The notes below the pieces were generated by a model, which saw nothing but the letters and a program-made list of their open reading frames with translations, did not search any database and had not been told where the DNA came from. 62,290 nt of DNA from a virus, in the IMG/VR virus record IMGVR_UViG_3300017963_000048, positions 1-62,290 of that record, one strand, 5' to 3'. The translations under genes and the position numbers were made by a program. Below are positions 1 to 7,242 of the stretch, piece after piece; the stretch's first letter is position 1, and the number at the start of each line of letters is the position of its first letter.

Positions 1-123
1 GCCAGCAAAACACCACTGACACACACACACACATGGCACTGGAGGCCAACTAAAATGACAAACACAACTGACACACTCACCAAAAAAATTGAACTGCTGA
101 ATGAATTAACTGAAGCTTATGAA
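1..123. repeat. Terminal direct repeat, left copy
   Basis: Bases 1-123 are identical to 62168-62290. The repeat covers the CA-rich leader, the GGAGG ribosome-binding site and the first codons of the gene at 55. Its ends fall in the middle of a gene and carry no obvious cut-site structure. This suggests a circular assembly or circularly permuted molecule rather than a physical terminal repeat, so the unique genome is 62,167 bp. Confidence 0.95.
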
Positions 124-486
124 AATATGCTTGAATATAACAGCACACCAGTTGACCACATTGAAGCTGCTTTGGATGAACTGCAAAATGAAATTGACCA
201 GCTGGCCAAAGCTGAAGCACGTGCAGCTGATCAGCACACAGTGCAAATTGAATTGACCAACATCACTGACAAAAACAAAACAGCGCTGCTGCAATTTGCT
301 GACATTATAAAGATCACTTGCTGCCAGTGTAACAGCAGCACCACTGCCAGTGAATTGCTTGACTTTTATTCATTGGTTGAATTGCATGAGCAACTTTTTG
401 ACGTGTTTGACAGCTTTGCTGAATGTGGCAATTGTGGTGCTGATGCTGAAAGCAGCATATTAATTCAACACACAGCACATGCTTGA
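55..486 (+). CDS. Hypothetical early protein with two CxxC pairs (143 aa)
   Basis: Function not recognised. The first 75 residues are charged and probably helical (coiled-coil-like, rich in Glu, Leu and Lys). The second half carries CCQC near residue 89 and CGNC near residue 124, a likely zinc-binding pair. The start is fixed by the ACTGGAGGCCAACTAAA leader just upstream, which recurs before several other genes here. A strong hairpin terminator follows at 527-554. No promoter is seen directly upstream, so it is probably read through from the gene at 61965 across the circle junction. Its 5' part is repeated at the window end. Confidence 0.8.
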   Translation: MTNTTDTLTKKIELLNELTEAYENMLEYNSTPVDHIEAALDELQNEIDQLAKAEARAADQHTVQIELTNITDKNKTALLQFADIIKITCCQCNSSTTASELLDFYSLVELHEQLFDVFDSFAECGNCGADAESSILIQHTAHA

Positions 487-526
487 CACTAATTTGATCA
501 ACGCATAGCACCAGCACCACCAAGTG

Positions 527-554
527 AGCGCTGCCAGTTGGCAGCGCTTTTTTT
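527..554 (+). terminator. Intrinsic terminator after first gene
   Basis: Near-perfect 22-nt inverted repeat (AGCGCTGCCAG / TTGGCAGCGCT) followed by seven T. The same stem sequence is reused at 1485, 61820 and, with variation, at 2026 and 60287. Confidence 0.9.
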
Positions 555-617
555 GTGCCTGCTGTGGGCAGCTTTATGGCTATAAAATTATGATGCAAAG
601 TTTATCTTGTCCAAACC

Positions 618-646
618 TTGTCAAATTGTAAAGCTGGCTTTATAAT
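618..646 (+). promoter_or_regulatory. Sigma70-type promoter with palindromic operator
   Basis: TTGTCA, 17-bp spacer, TATAAT. The spacer and -10 contain the imperfect palindrome TGTAAAGCTGGCTTTATA (627-644). The same promoter is found at 60352-60380, and a near copy at 1540 and 61876. A repressor bound here would block RNA polymerase directly. It drives the SWIM-domain gene at 697. Confidence 0.85.
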
Positions 647-696
647 GCTGTTGTAACACTTGACACACACACACACTGGCACTGGAGGCCAAGAAA

Positions 697-1101
697 ATGG
701 CAAGCATAGTCAACGCAAAGCAACTGCACAATAAAGCCAAAGCACATGAAGTCAAACCACTTTCAAGCTGGTCATATAGCGTGATCAGTGGCACCAGTGG
801 CACACGTTATGTGGTGCGCATGGTTGACAAGCAAAGTGCCAGCTGCACATGTGAGTGGGGGGGATATCGGAAGTCAGCTAATGGCAAGCGCTCAGCATGC
901 AGCCACGTGCAAGCAGTCATGCAATTCACAGCCAACCACGTGCAGCGCAGCACAGCAGCATGGTCAAGCACTGAAGCTGCTGAGCGCCAAAAACGTCACA
1001 TGGTCAAGCTTGGTGATGGTGTCACCATCACCACACGCAAAAAAAACACCACTGCTGATGACTTCAGCGTGGAGCAAACACTCAAAGACTTAGGATTTTA
1101 G
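697..1101 (+). CDS. SWIM zinc-finger protein (134 aa)
   Basis: Residues about 50-75 read CTC, about 17 residues, then CSHVQAV, matching the SWIM zinc-finger pattern CxCx(n)CxHxxA. SWIM fingers bind DNA or proteins and occur in bacterial ATPase partners, MuDR-type transposases and many phage proteins. No other domain is visible. The C-terminal tail is basic, then acidic. The start follows the repeated ACTGGAGGCCAA leader, and the promoter at 618 lies 50 bases upstream. The gene at 1114 follows after 12 bases, so they probably form a two-gene early unit ended at 1485. Confidence 0.8.
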   Translation: MASIVNAKQLHNKAKAHEVKPLSSWSYSVISGTSGTRYVVRMVDKQSASCTCEWGGYRKSANGKRSACSHVQAVMQFTANHVQRSTAAWSSTEAAERQKRHMVKLGDGVTITTRKKNTTADDFSVEQTLKDLGF

Positions 1102-1113
1102 GAGATCAAAAAC

Positions 1114-1473
1114 ATGCAAACCACATATATTGAAAAGTCAAAATTTAAAGCATGGCTGCAAGCGCAGCATGGCCACCAAACCATTGAACACAAAAATACA
1201 TTTTATAAAGTTTGTCACATCAATTTGATCAATGGTGCTAAGCTTGATCTGCGCTTTCAGTTGACCACCATCAAGGTTGGTGAAATGGTGCTTGGGCACC
1301 AGGCATATGGCTTTGCTGAAACATTTGAAGCTGCCACGCATTTGAGATTTGATCCAGAGCATGGCAATATTTGGGTGTTTCCTGGTGATGGTGACATTTT
1401 CAGAACTGATGCACAGCGCCAAGCCAGCGTGCAAGTGGCTGCTGAAGCCATTCAAGCATTGATTGCAGCGTAA
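1114..1473 (+). CDS. Hypothetical early protein (119 aa)
   Basis: No family recognised. It is a mixed alpha/beta, mildly basic protein with no membrane segment or cysteine cluster. The start is supported by TTAGGAGATCAAAAAC directly upstream. It lies 12 bases after the SWIM-finger gene and before a strong terminator, so it shares that promoter and is presumably expressed early. Confidence 0.75.
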   Translation: MQTTYIEKSKFKAWLQAQHGHQTIEHKNTFYKVCHINLINGAKLDLRFQLTTIKVGEMVLGHQAYGFAETFEAATHLRFDPEHGNIWVFPGDGDIFRTDAQRQASVQVAAEAIQALIAA

Positions 1474-1484
1474 AACAAAACCAA

Positions 1485-1512
1485 AGCGCTGCCAGCTGGC
1501 AGCGCTTTTTTT
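1485..1512 (+). terminator. Intrinsic terminator
   Basis: Perfect 22-nt inverted repeat AGCGCTGCCAG / CTGGCAGCGCT followed by seven T. It ends the 697-1473 unit. Confidence 0.92.
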
Positions 1513-1539
1513 ATCCCCGAATAATACGGGGGTATTGCC

Positions 1540-1568
1540 TTGACAACCTATAAAGCCAGCTTTATAAT
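1540..1568 (+). promoter_or_regulatory. Consensus sigma70 promoter with 18-bp operator palindrome
   Basis: Perfect TTGACA, 17-bp spacer, perfect TATAAT. The palindrome TATAAAGCCAGCTTTATA (1549-1566, 8-bp arms) fills the spacer and overlaps the -10. An inverted repeat CCCC-N9-GGGG lies about 8-24 bases upstream of the -35. It drives the gene at 1628 through a CA-repeat leader. Confidence 0.92.
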
Positions 1569-1627
1569 TACACTTGTAAGTCAAAACACACTCACACACA
1601 CACACATGGCACTGGAGGCCAACTAAA

Positions 1628-2002
1628 ATGACCACAAACTTGATCCCACAACTGACTGACACCAACATTAATGACAAACTTTCACGCTTGTGCAGCGCAC
1701 TGCTGCAAAACCACTTTCACACTGCTGCTGCTTTTGATGACTTGCGCTTGTTTGGCGCACCAACTGAGTGTGGCAGCATAATCAATCGAGCACACCAATC
1801 ACGCATGGCTGAAGCACTTGAAATGTTGGGCTTAGAAGCTTATGAAGCACACCAGCTGCTGGTGTCACGTGTAGATGCACGCTGGCTGCACTTTGTGGGC
1901 TGTGACATTGACAATGACATTGCTGAAATGGCTGAAGCTGATGACACCATGCGGTGGGATTGGAAAAATAATAATTGGTTATACTGGCCATTTGGCTGCT
2001 GA
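1628..2002 (+). CDS. Hypothetical early protein (124 aa)
   Basis: No family recognised. It is acidic and mostly helical, and ends in an aromatic, Asn-rich tail (WDWKNNNWLYWPFGC). The start follows the TGGCACTGGAGGCCAACTAAA leader, the same as before gene 55. It is a single-gene transcription unit between the promoter at 1540 and the terminator at 2026. Confidence 0.75.
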   Translation: MTTNLIPQLTDTNINDKLSRLCSALLQNHFHTAAAFDDLRLFGAPTECGSIINRAHQSRMAEALEMLGLEAYEAHQLLVSRVDARWLHFVGCDIDNDIAEMAEADDTMRWDWKNNNWLYWPFGC

Positions 2003-2025
2003 TCACCAGACACCACGCACCACTA

Positions 2026-2057
2026 AGCGCTGCATACACGTGCAGCGCTGTTTTTTT
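2026..2057 (+). terminator. Intrinsic terminator
   Basis: Stem AGCGCTGCA / TGCAGCGCT with a 6-nt loop, then G and eight T. It follows the gene at 1628. Confidence 0.88.
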
Positions 2058-2126
2058 TAGGACCGTTCACACTTTGACCTGGCTATGGCTGCCACTCGCA
2101 GGAAAATGGCTGTGTGTGGCTTTATC

Positions 2127-2156
2127 TTGACAGCTTTGTAAAATGCGCTTTATAAT
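2127..2156 (+). promoter_or_regulatory. Promoter for 2163 gene cluster
   Basis: TTGACA, 18-bp spacer, TATAAT. The spacer shares TGTAAAATGCGCTTTATA with the operator palindromes of the other early promoters. The expected start of transcription coincides with the ATG at 2163. Confidence 0.85.
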
Positions 2157-2162
2157 GCCAGT

Positions 2163-2492
2163 ATGCACGCTTCACTGCAAACCACAGCCAGCATCATGAA
2201 AGCACAACTCGAAGCTGAGCGCCTCACCGTGGTGCTGGTGCCAGCCAAGCATGGTGCTGGCATGTTGCGTGCAGTGCAAAACCAAAACCCGCAATGGTAT
2301 CAAGAGTTCTGTGCTCAGTATGAGAGTCAACGCAGCAAACCACGCAAGCGCAAGCATTTTGACACCAAGATCAAACGAGCACACACGCTGCGTGCCCTGG
2401 CTGAATTAAGCACTGGCCAAGTCAAAAGCAAGTATGCACAGCGCTTGCTGCCATATGTGGAAGATTATCATGTCGGAAAACTCGGATACTAG
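2163..2492 (+). CDS. Basic hypothetical protein, apparently leaderless mRNA (109 aa)
   Basis: No family recognised. It is basic, with a KPRKRKHFDTKIKR cluster near residue 60, which suggests nucleic-acid binding. The only promoter in reach places the transcription start at or within a base or two of this ATG, and no ribosome-binding site precedes it. It would therefore be translated from a leaderless message. The next in-frame Met (residue 12) also lacks a ribosome-binding site. Two small membrane-protein genes follow and probably share the transcript. Confidence 0.7.
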   Translation: MHASLQTTASIMKAQLEAERLTVVLVPAKHGAGMLRAVQNQNPQWYQEFCAQYESQRSKPRKRKHFDTKIKRAHTLRALAELSTGQVKSKYAQRLLPYVEDYHVGKLGY

Positions 2493-2610
2493 AAACCAAG
2501 CTTTTTGCAAGCGCGAGCGCAAACGCATGTGCGCTTTGTTTTATGTGCTCACAGCCGAACTGCTGTGCTTGCTCATTGCAGTGGGGTGGTGGTTGGTGAC
2601 TGAGTTATAA
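2470..2610 (+). CDS. Small single-pass membrane protein (46 aa)
   Basis: Overlaps the end of the previous gene by 23 bases in another frame. It is preceded by GTGGAAGATTATC as ribosome-binding site. The N-terminus is basic (about 20 residues with CKRERKR), followed by one hydrophobic segment (LFYVLTAELLCLLIAVGWWL). Such overlapping small membrane proteins are common in phages as holin-like or superinfection-exclusion proteins. The exact role is not visible. Confidence 0.6.
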   Translation: MSENSDTRNQAFCKRERKRMCALFYVLTAELLCLLIAVGWWLVTEL

Positions 2611-2639
2611 AGTTTTTCAGATTCAAAGGAGTAGAGATC

Positions 2640-2789
2640 ATGCAAAACCAAACGCAAAACCAAAAGCAAAACCAAACACGCAAACCACGCAAGCGCATCA
2701 GGCTGCTGGGCTGGCTGATCATTTTCAGCAGCAGCTGCTGTGGGTGCATGGGCATCATGGCTGCTGGCCAGTATTTTAGAGCATTTTGA
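2640..2789 (+). CDS. Small membrane protein with basic N-terminus (49 aa)
   Basis: Start supported by AAAGGAGTAGAGATC upstream. The N-terminus is an Asn/Gln/Lys repeat (QNQTQNQKQNQ) followed by an Arg/Lys stretch, then one hydrophobic segment with four cysteines. It resembles the 2470 product in layout (basic head, one membrane span). Function unknown; a membrane-acting early peptide is possible. Confidence 0.6.
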   Translation: MQNQTQNQKQNQTRKPRKRIRLLGWLIIFSSSCCGCMGIMAAGQYFRAF

Positions 2790-2845
2790 CATTTTTCACC
2801 GTCAAAGTATTTTTTGCTTTCGATAACTAACATTATCAGAAGCAT

Positions 2846-3274
2846 ATGAAACTACCCAAAGCAGCACCAGTGCTGCCCCTCACCCACGAATATATCACTT
2901 GCTTGCAGTGTGGCTTCAACTATCTTTGGCGCATTTGTGGCCAGATTGGTGATTGCATCAATTGCAACTGTGGCAGCTTCACACTGCGTGAAGGCGAGAT
3001 CAAAATCAATTTCAGGAGCACAAATATCATGGTAGCAAATCACACAGGCCAGCGTGTTGGGCTGGTCAAATACCTACAAGATGAAATGGCAGGTGCCACC
3101 ACCATGCACCCGCAAGACCTGCACCAGCTGTGCGAGCGCTTGGCACCCCGTTTTCAAAAGCAACCTTTTGAAGTGCGCAGAGCAGCACAGTTTGTCATGC
3201 ACAAAAACAAAACAGCTGCGCGGCCCAAACCGACCACCCACCAAGCCACGCAGCGTGCTACTAAGAGCACTTGA
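2846..3274 (+). CDS. Zinc-ribbon hypothetical protein (142 aa)
   Basis: The first 50 residues contain CLQCG and CINCNCG, a treble-clef or zinc-ribbon-like pair. The middle is helical, and the tail is basic and Thr/Pro-rich. No specific family recognised. The ribosome-binding site is weak (ATCAGAAGCAT), so the exact start is not certain. It is followed by a strong terminator. Confidence 0.7.
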   Translation: MKLPKAAPVLPLTHEYITCLQCGFNYLWRICGQIGDCINCNCGSFTLREGEIKINFRSTNIMVANHTGQRVGLVKYLQDEMAGATTMHPQDLHQLCERLAPRFQKQPFEVRRAAQFVMHKNKTAARPKPTTHQATQRATKST

Positions 3275-3296
3275 CGTTTTCAAGGCCATCACAGCC

Positions 3297-3338
3297 AACT
3301 GCCAGGAAAAACGCACACAGCGCTTCCTGGCAGTTTTG
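3297..3338 (+). terminator. Intrinsic terminator
   Basis: Twelve-bp perfect stem AACTGCCAGGAA / TTCCTGGCAGTT, then TTGCTT. It closes the 2163-3274 cluster. A 14-bp palindrome TTAATCCGGATTAA lies just after it at 3340-3353. Confidence 0.85.
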
Positions 3339-3490
3339 CTTAATCCGGATTAATCAACATGGCCACAGCTTATGCTTCACAGCTTCAGCCATTTGCCGGT
3401 GCTTATAATTCCCGTCCTGCAGCTGCTTATAATCTTTGCATAATAACTTTATCACTTGACACTGCGTGCATTTTACGGTAAACCTAAGTC

Positions 3491-3841
3491 ATGATGACCA
3501 TTTCTAATTTGTCACCACTGCTGCACAACTTGCAGCACAAAGCAGTGCACAGCGCACCCATAGAACAGCATCTTGATCTGTCAGATGGTTTGCGTGTTTC
3601 GCTGCGCTTCGAAGATGGTCAAAGCTGGCTCTACTTGTCACGTCCTGGCGTATGCCCCTCCCTAGTTGAAGCGCATACCATCTTTAAACACTACCCGGGC
3701 AGCAAACCAACACAAGTGACTTTTCGAGAACCACAGCAGCAGCCACTAGCAGATGGCCGTTTTTATCTGTTAACCAGCTGGTCATTAAACGACTGTGCTG
3801 AAGCTGAAGCTGAAGCCATTCCGCTGACTCTGGTGTTCTAG
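3491..3841 (+). CDS. Hypothetical protein (116 aa)
   Basis: No family recognised. It is beta-rich, with repeated Glu-Ala near the C-terminus. A TTGACA at 3456 with an imperfect -10 about 17 bases later could be its promoter. No clear ribosome-binding site precedes ATGATG, so the 5' leader would be very short. It is the last plus-strand gene before the convergent terminator at 3876-3908. Confidence 0.65.
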   Translation: MMTISNLSPLLHNLQHKAVHSAPIEQHLDLSDGLRVSLRFEDGQSWLYLSRPGVCPSLVEAHTIFKHYPGSKPTQVTFREPQQQPLADGRFYLLTSWSLNDCAEAEAEAIPLTLVF

Positions 3842-3875
3842 CAAAACTGCTTGCATTTTCCTTTGCGATCGTTTA

Positions 3876-3908
3876 ATAAAAAGTGCCAGTGCAATTGCAC
3901 TGGCACTT
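3876..3908 (-). terminator. Terminator of the late operon at the convergent junction
   Basis: A perfect 28-bp palindrome (AAGTGCCAGTGCAA and its complement, 3881-3908) with a T-run on the minus strand. It separates the plus-strand early genes from the roughly 30-kb leftward late operon and may work in both directions. Confidence 0.9.
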
Positions 3909-3949
3909 GCCAAATATAAAGTTAAAATCTAATTTGCGGGGCTCTCCTT

Positions 3950-4165
3950 TCAGATTTTCAAAGCTTCATTGCTTAATTCAGGACTTGGATATAAATTGAT
4001 CATGTCAAGTGCATTGTGCGCATTATATTGACGTTGCTCTAGCTGTGCAGCCAGATCAACCAATTGGGGCTGCACAGCGCTGCTGAGCGCTCCACAGTCG
4101 GTCAATACTGTCACACGTATGGCTTGTTTAATCTCTGGTGCGTGAGGTGATTTTTTTGTAATCAT
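3950..4165 (-). CDS. Small protein at end of lysis cassette (71 aa)
   Basis: The ATG at 4165 is chosen because the longer reading frame runs into the previous gene. The overlap with the holin-like gene (4128-4165) indicates translational coupling. The product is soluble and helical with no recognised family. As the last gene of the late operon, next to the holin and endolysin, a lysis-accessory role is an inference from position only. Confidence 0.55.
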   Translation of the reverse strand: MITKKSPHAPEIKQAIRVTVLTDCGALSSAVQPQLVDLAAQLEQRQYNAHNALDMINLYPSPELSNEALKI

Positions 4166-4451
4166 AATATCCTGACGCAGTAAGAGCAGAGCCAAGCAAA
4201 AAGACAAACGACATCAAAATGTCAACTGGCAGCGCACTGGCAGTGGCACGTGTGGCAAAATGTGCCCACAAGATCAAACCACCAAGCACACCACCAATGA
4301 CAAAACTGGCCAGGCGTGTTTTGGTGCCTTCGAGATTAAAAGCTTCTTTCAAAAAAGCAGTGCCAGCAGCAACCAAGCCAGTTTGCGTCAAAAATATGGC
4401 AATTAAGCTGGCCACAGTTGTGAAAGTTTGGGTCAATGGTGTTTGCTCCAT
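4128..4451 (-). CDS. Holin-like membrane protein (107 aa)
   Basis: Three predicted membrane spans (about residues 12-32, 46-66 and 75-95) and a short charged C-terminus, the layout of class I holins. It sits two genes downstream of the GH25 endolysin. The ribosome-binding site is AAAGGAGGAATACTG. Holins assemble in the inner membrane and release the endolysin. The assignment rests on size, topology and position, not on a recognised sequence motif. Confidence 0.65.
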   Translation of the reverse strand: MEQTPLTQTFTTVASLIAIFLTQTGLVAAGTAFLKEAFNLEGTKTRLASFVIGGVLGGLILWAHFATRATASALPVDILMSFVFLLGSALTASGYYDYKKITSRTRD

Positions 4452-4482
4452 CAGTATTCCTCCTTTCTATTCAAATTCCAAG

Positions 4483-4926
4483 TCATCGCGGTATGGGTAT
4501 CGCTGAGATGACTACATAAGTTAAAAGCAGGATCAATGCCCACCGTAAAATGGGCACCAATATGTTTTCCAAAAGCCACGGCCAGCTGACAAACTGCTTA
4601 AGCACTTCCTCAGTGCTGCGTGGCTTGCCATTCATTTCTAACGCTTGCAAATGCGTGGTCAAAGCTAATCTCAATTCGGTGATCTGATCTTGCTGGTCAT
4701 GTATTTCACTATCCATTGCACTCATTTTTTCTGCACCCTGACTTAAACGAATGTTTACATTGTCACGCCACTTGCTGAATGCTTCCCATTTGGTGCTTTC
4801 TGATGACACTAAAGATGCCAGCATATTGGTCAACGTGCTGACTTTGGTGTTAATCTCGCCCATCCAAAATGCCAACTGCGTGGGAGAAATTTCATCGTCA
4901 AACGGCCTGCCGGGATTGTCACTCAT
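4483..4926 (-). CDS. Coiled-coil protein with C-terminal membrane anchor (147 aa)
   Basis: Residues 20-105 are helical or coiled-coil, followed by one C-terminal membrane span (about 118-141). This is the layout of XhlA-like lysis proteins and some tail-associated lysis factors. Its start overlaps the endolysin stop almost exactly (TGA-C-ATG), so the two are co-translated. A role in lysis with the holin-like protein is likely but inferred. Confidence 0.6.
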   Translation of the reverse strand: MSDNPGRPFDDEISPTQLAFWMGEINTKVSTLTNMLASLVSSESTKWEAFSKWRDNVNIRLSQGAEKMSAMDSEIHDQQDQITELRLALTTHLQALEMNGKPRSTEEVLKQFVSWPWLLENILVPILRWALILLLTYVVISAIPIPR

Positions 4927-4927
4927 G

Positions 4928-6340
4928 TCACACTCTCAATACACGTTTTTTGGGCACCAGATGGCCATCAAATTGGCCACCAGCCACCATATAATAATCG
5001 CCATAACCAGTTTTGACCACCGGCGTGCTGGCACTATCAATGCAGCTGACCGCGGCACTGGCATACACTTCAAAACGCTCTCCCAATTTAAACACATGGA
5101 CTTTGTTTTCGGGAATCGGCTTGCCGGGGGGATTTTCACCCGGGCATTCAGTGCCATAATTGTCAATCTTGTACACACTACAGTTGGCCTCACTGTCATT
5201 GGCCACTAGCACCGTGAAAGTCTCATCTGCTGGTGGTGGCTCTATGGGTGGTGGTGTTTCACCATCATGACTGTGGTGCGCATCAGGATTGCCCAGGTGC
5301 TTAGCAAAATCAGCTTCTAAGTTTGACACTACACCAGACACGTTTTGCAGCTGTGTGGCTTGCACGTCAAGCTGTGTGGTGTTTGAACTGGTTTGGGCTT
5401 CAACATGCACCAGCTGCCCACTTAATTCATCCACTCTAGTGCTCAGCACCGTGATCTGCGCTTGCAGTTCTTCACAGCAGTCATCAGTGGGCGGGGGTGC
5501 TTCAGTCAGACCATAATGCTTTTCAAATGCGGTCCAATCACCTTTGAATAATCCGAGGTCAATACTTAGCGCACCAGTGCTGCCAAAGTAGCTGCCCAAG
5601 CCATTGCCATCTGCTGAGTATTGCCATTCTTCAAACTCTTGCAAGCCAAATGGCCAATCTAGGGGCACATATTGGCCATCTGACCACGGTGACTGCAAGC
5701 CCAAATGATAACGCGCAGCCATCAGGCCAATGTCATTTTGCATCCAATACTGGCTGCGTGCCACGTAGGGATTAAAGAAGCTTAAGCGTGTGTAAACTTG
5801 CAGCATGCGGTTGGTCAAGCCTCCAAAGTGATCACACCAGCGCTTGCAATAGCTGAGCAAACCCGCAGGTGTTAGATTACCGCTGCGCTCCACATCCAGC
5901 CACACTGACAACCGGCCAGCACCACTGATCATGTCAGCTGCTTGCTGTGCAGCTTGCTCTGGTGTGACACTGGTTTGTGCAGGATCCGCAAAATGGTAGA
6001 AACCAATTTCCATGTTCGCATCTTCCGCAGCTTTTAAGTTGTTTTCAAATTGGCTATCTGGCCACAAACCCTGATTGACTTTGATCCACACAGCTCTGAT
6101 GCCACGCTCTCTGGCTGTGTGATAATTCATAGGCCAATTCCATTTGCTGGTGTCTAAGTGCAGCACAGTTGGCCCAATCACAGGTGGCATGGGCACCACT
6201 GGAGCCACATTCACCAAACGCAAAACACCACGCACCGCAGTTTGCAGCAATGGTGTTTCGTTCGGAAAAGCCCCCATTCCGTTTTCATCACGCAAATTGA
6301 TTAAGCGTATATCGGTCAAGTCAGCTTGTTTTGGTTCCAT
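4928..6340 (-). CDS. GH25 lysozyme endolysin with coiled-coil C-terminus (470 aa)
   Basis: Glycoside hydrolase family 25 muramidase that cuts peptidoglycan. Visible signatures: LDTSKW (residues 62-67), the WIKVNQG segment, FYHFADP, catalytic WLDVE (147-151) and a late QEFEEWQYS/DLGLFKG end of the barrel. After residue about 300 comes a paired-Cys segment, a coiled coil (330-380), a His/Asp patch, a Pro-rich linker and a C-terminal beta domain of about 90 residues, possibly cell-wall binding. The ATG at 6340 is chosen because AAGGAGATATTTTAAT precedes it; an upstream extension would be unsupported. The gene lies directly before the holin-like genes. Confidence 0.88.
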   Translation of the reverse strand: MEPKQADLTDIRLINLRDENGMGAFPNETPLLQTAVRGVLRLVNVAPVVPMPPVIGPTVLHLDTSKWNWPMNYHTARERGIRAVWIKVNQGLWPDSQFENNLKAAEDANMEIGFYHFADPAQTSVTPEQAAQQAADMISGAGRLSVWLDVERSGNLTPAGLLSYCKRWCDHFGGLTNRMLQVYTRLSFFNPYVARSQYWMQNDIGLMAARYHLGLQSPWSDGQYVPLDWPFGLQEFEEWQYSADGNGLGSYFGSTGALSIDLGLFKGDWTAFEKHYGLTEAPPPTDDCCEELQAQITVLSTRVDELSGQLVHVEAQTSSNTTQLDVQATQLQNVSGVVSNLEADFAKHLGNPDAHHSHDGETPPPIEPPPADETFTVLVANDSEANCSVYKIDNYGTECPGENPPGKPIPENKVHVFKLGERFEVYASAAVSCIDSASTPVVKTGYGDYYMVAGGQFDGHLVPKKRVLRV

Positions 6341-6378
6341 ATTAAAATATCTCCTTGTTATCATTTTTTGTGCTCCCT

Positions 6379-6392
6379 GTTGCTGTAGCAAC
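6379..6392. repeat. parS-like palindrome site 1
   Basis: GTTGCTGTAGCAAC flanked by T and A (16-bp palindrome), between the endolysin and the next tail gene. Confidence 0.9.
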
Positions 6393-6453
6393 AGCACCAG
6401 CTGCTGCAAGATTTTTATGCGCACCAGGTGCGCTTAATTCAAAAAGTTTTGCG

Positions 6454-7242
6454 TCAACTTTTGAAGGTGTTATAACTCATTTCGCGGGTTTGAAAGACAA
6501 ATTGATTAGCATGAAAAGCACCATGCACTGAGCACCAAGCCATCCTCATTTCGCTTTCTTGGCCACCAGAATATTCACGGCCAATGCTGATGCCGGTGAA
6601 TGCACTGGTATAGAGTGAAGCGGGCACGCCAACCAGATTGCTGTCAGTGACTTCATTGACGGTGATATATAAACCAGCACCAGGGTCAAAGCGCCCACAG
6701 ACATAATAGAAATCACCTTCAGCAATGACCACGCTGCTGGTCACACTGACAATGTTGATGCCATCAGTGGTGACTTGAAAAATTGGCTGGTTTGCAGGAG
6801 TCATCGCAATGCGATAAGATCGGCTAGAAGCTTCACCCCATTTGCCAAAAGTGTGTGAAATTGCCCCACCAGTATTGACCAAACCGAAAAATCCAGTCAA
6901 TGTCAAACCACGTCTGGGAATTTCAATGTAGCTTTCAGTGCCAGTCACATTATATAGATTAGTTGCGCCCTGGTGATCACCGTCAAGATATTCAACATAA
7001 GGCCAATAATCGGGTTGATAAAAACCAACATCGTCATTTAATGACAATGGTGCATCGACTCCATTTTCATTAAATAGCTGACCAGCTTCATCAAAGTAAC
7101 CCGCCCACCAGCTGGCCAAGTGGGCCAGCTGTGTTTTCAGCAGTGGTGGCATGTGCGCCAAAGCCATTGAAGGATTATCTTTACTAAAGAAGTGGGTAGA
7201 CAATAATGCAGTCAGCTGGTCATTTTCTTTCTGTGCTGTCAT
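6454..7242 (-). CDS. Tail or fibre protein with LamG/ConA-like fold (262 aa)
   Basis: Residues 95-250 have the pattern of concanavalin-like (LamG) domains seen in phage fibres: YIEIPRRGLTLTGFFGLV, FQVTTDGI, DFYYVCGRFDPG and YTSAFTGISIG. Such domains bind sugars or complete fibre tips. The start overlaps the previous gene by four bases (ATGA). It is encoded between the tail-tip protein and the endolysin, where receptor-binding proteins usually lie. Confidence 0.65.
   Translation of the reverse strand: MTAQKENDQLTALLSTHFFSKDNPSMALAHMPPLLKTQLAHLASWWAGYFDEAGQLFNENGVDAPLSLNDDVGFYQPDYWPYVEYLDGDHQGATNLYNVTGTESYIEIPRRGLTLTGFFGLVNTGGAISHTFGKWGEASSRSYRIAMTPANQPIFQVTTDGINIVSVTSSVVIAEGDFYYVCGRFDPGAGLYITVNEVTDSNLVGVPASLYTSAFTGISIGREYSGGQESEMRMAWCSVHGAFHANQFVFQTREMSYNTFKS

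Larger units (their letters stand above)
1480..1601 (+). repeat. 122-bp terminator-promoter-leader repeat, copy 1
   Basis: Almost identical (one 1-nt indel) to 61815-61937. It packages a terminator, the inverted repeat CCCCGA-N-TACGGGG, a promoter with operator, and the start of a CA-rich leader. It looks like a duplicated regulatory cassette. Confidence 0.9.

Noticed and set aside
1138-1677. 179-aa minus-strand frame over the early genes
   Set aside because: It crosses a terminator and promoter, overlaps two well-supported plus-strand genes, and has no ribosome-binding site.
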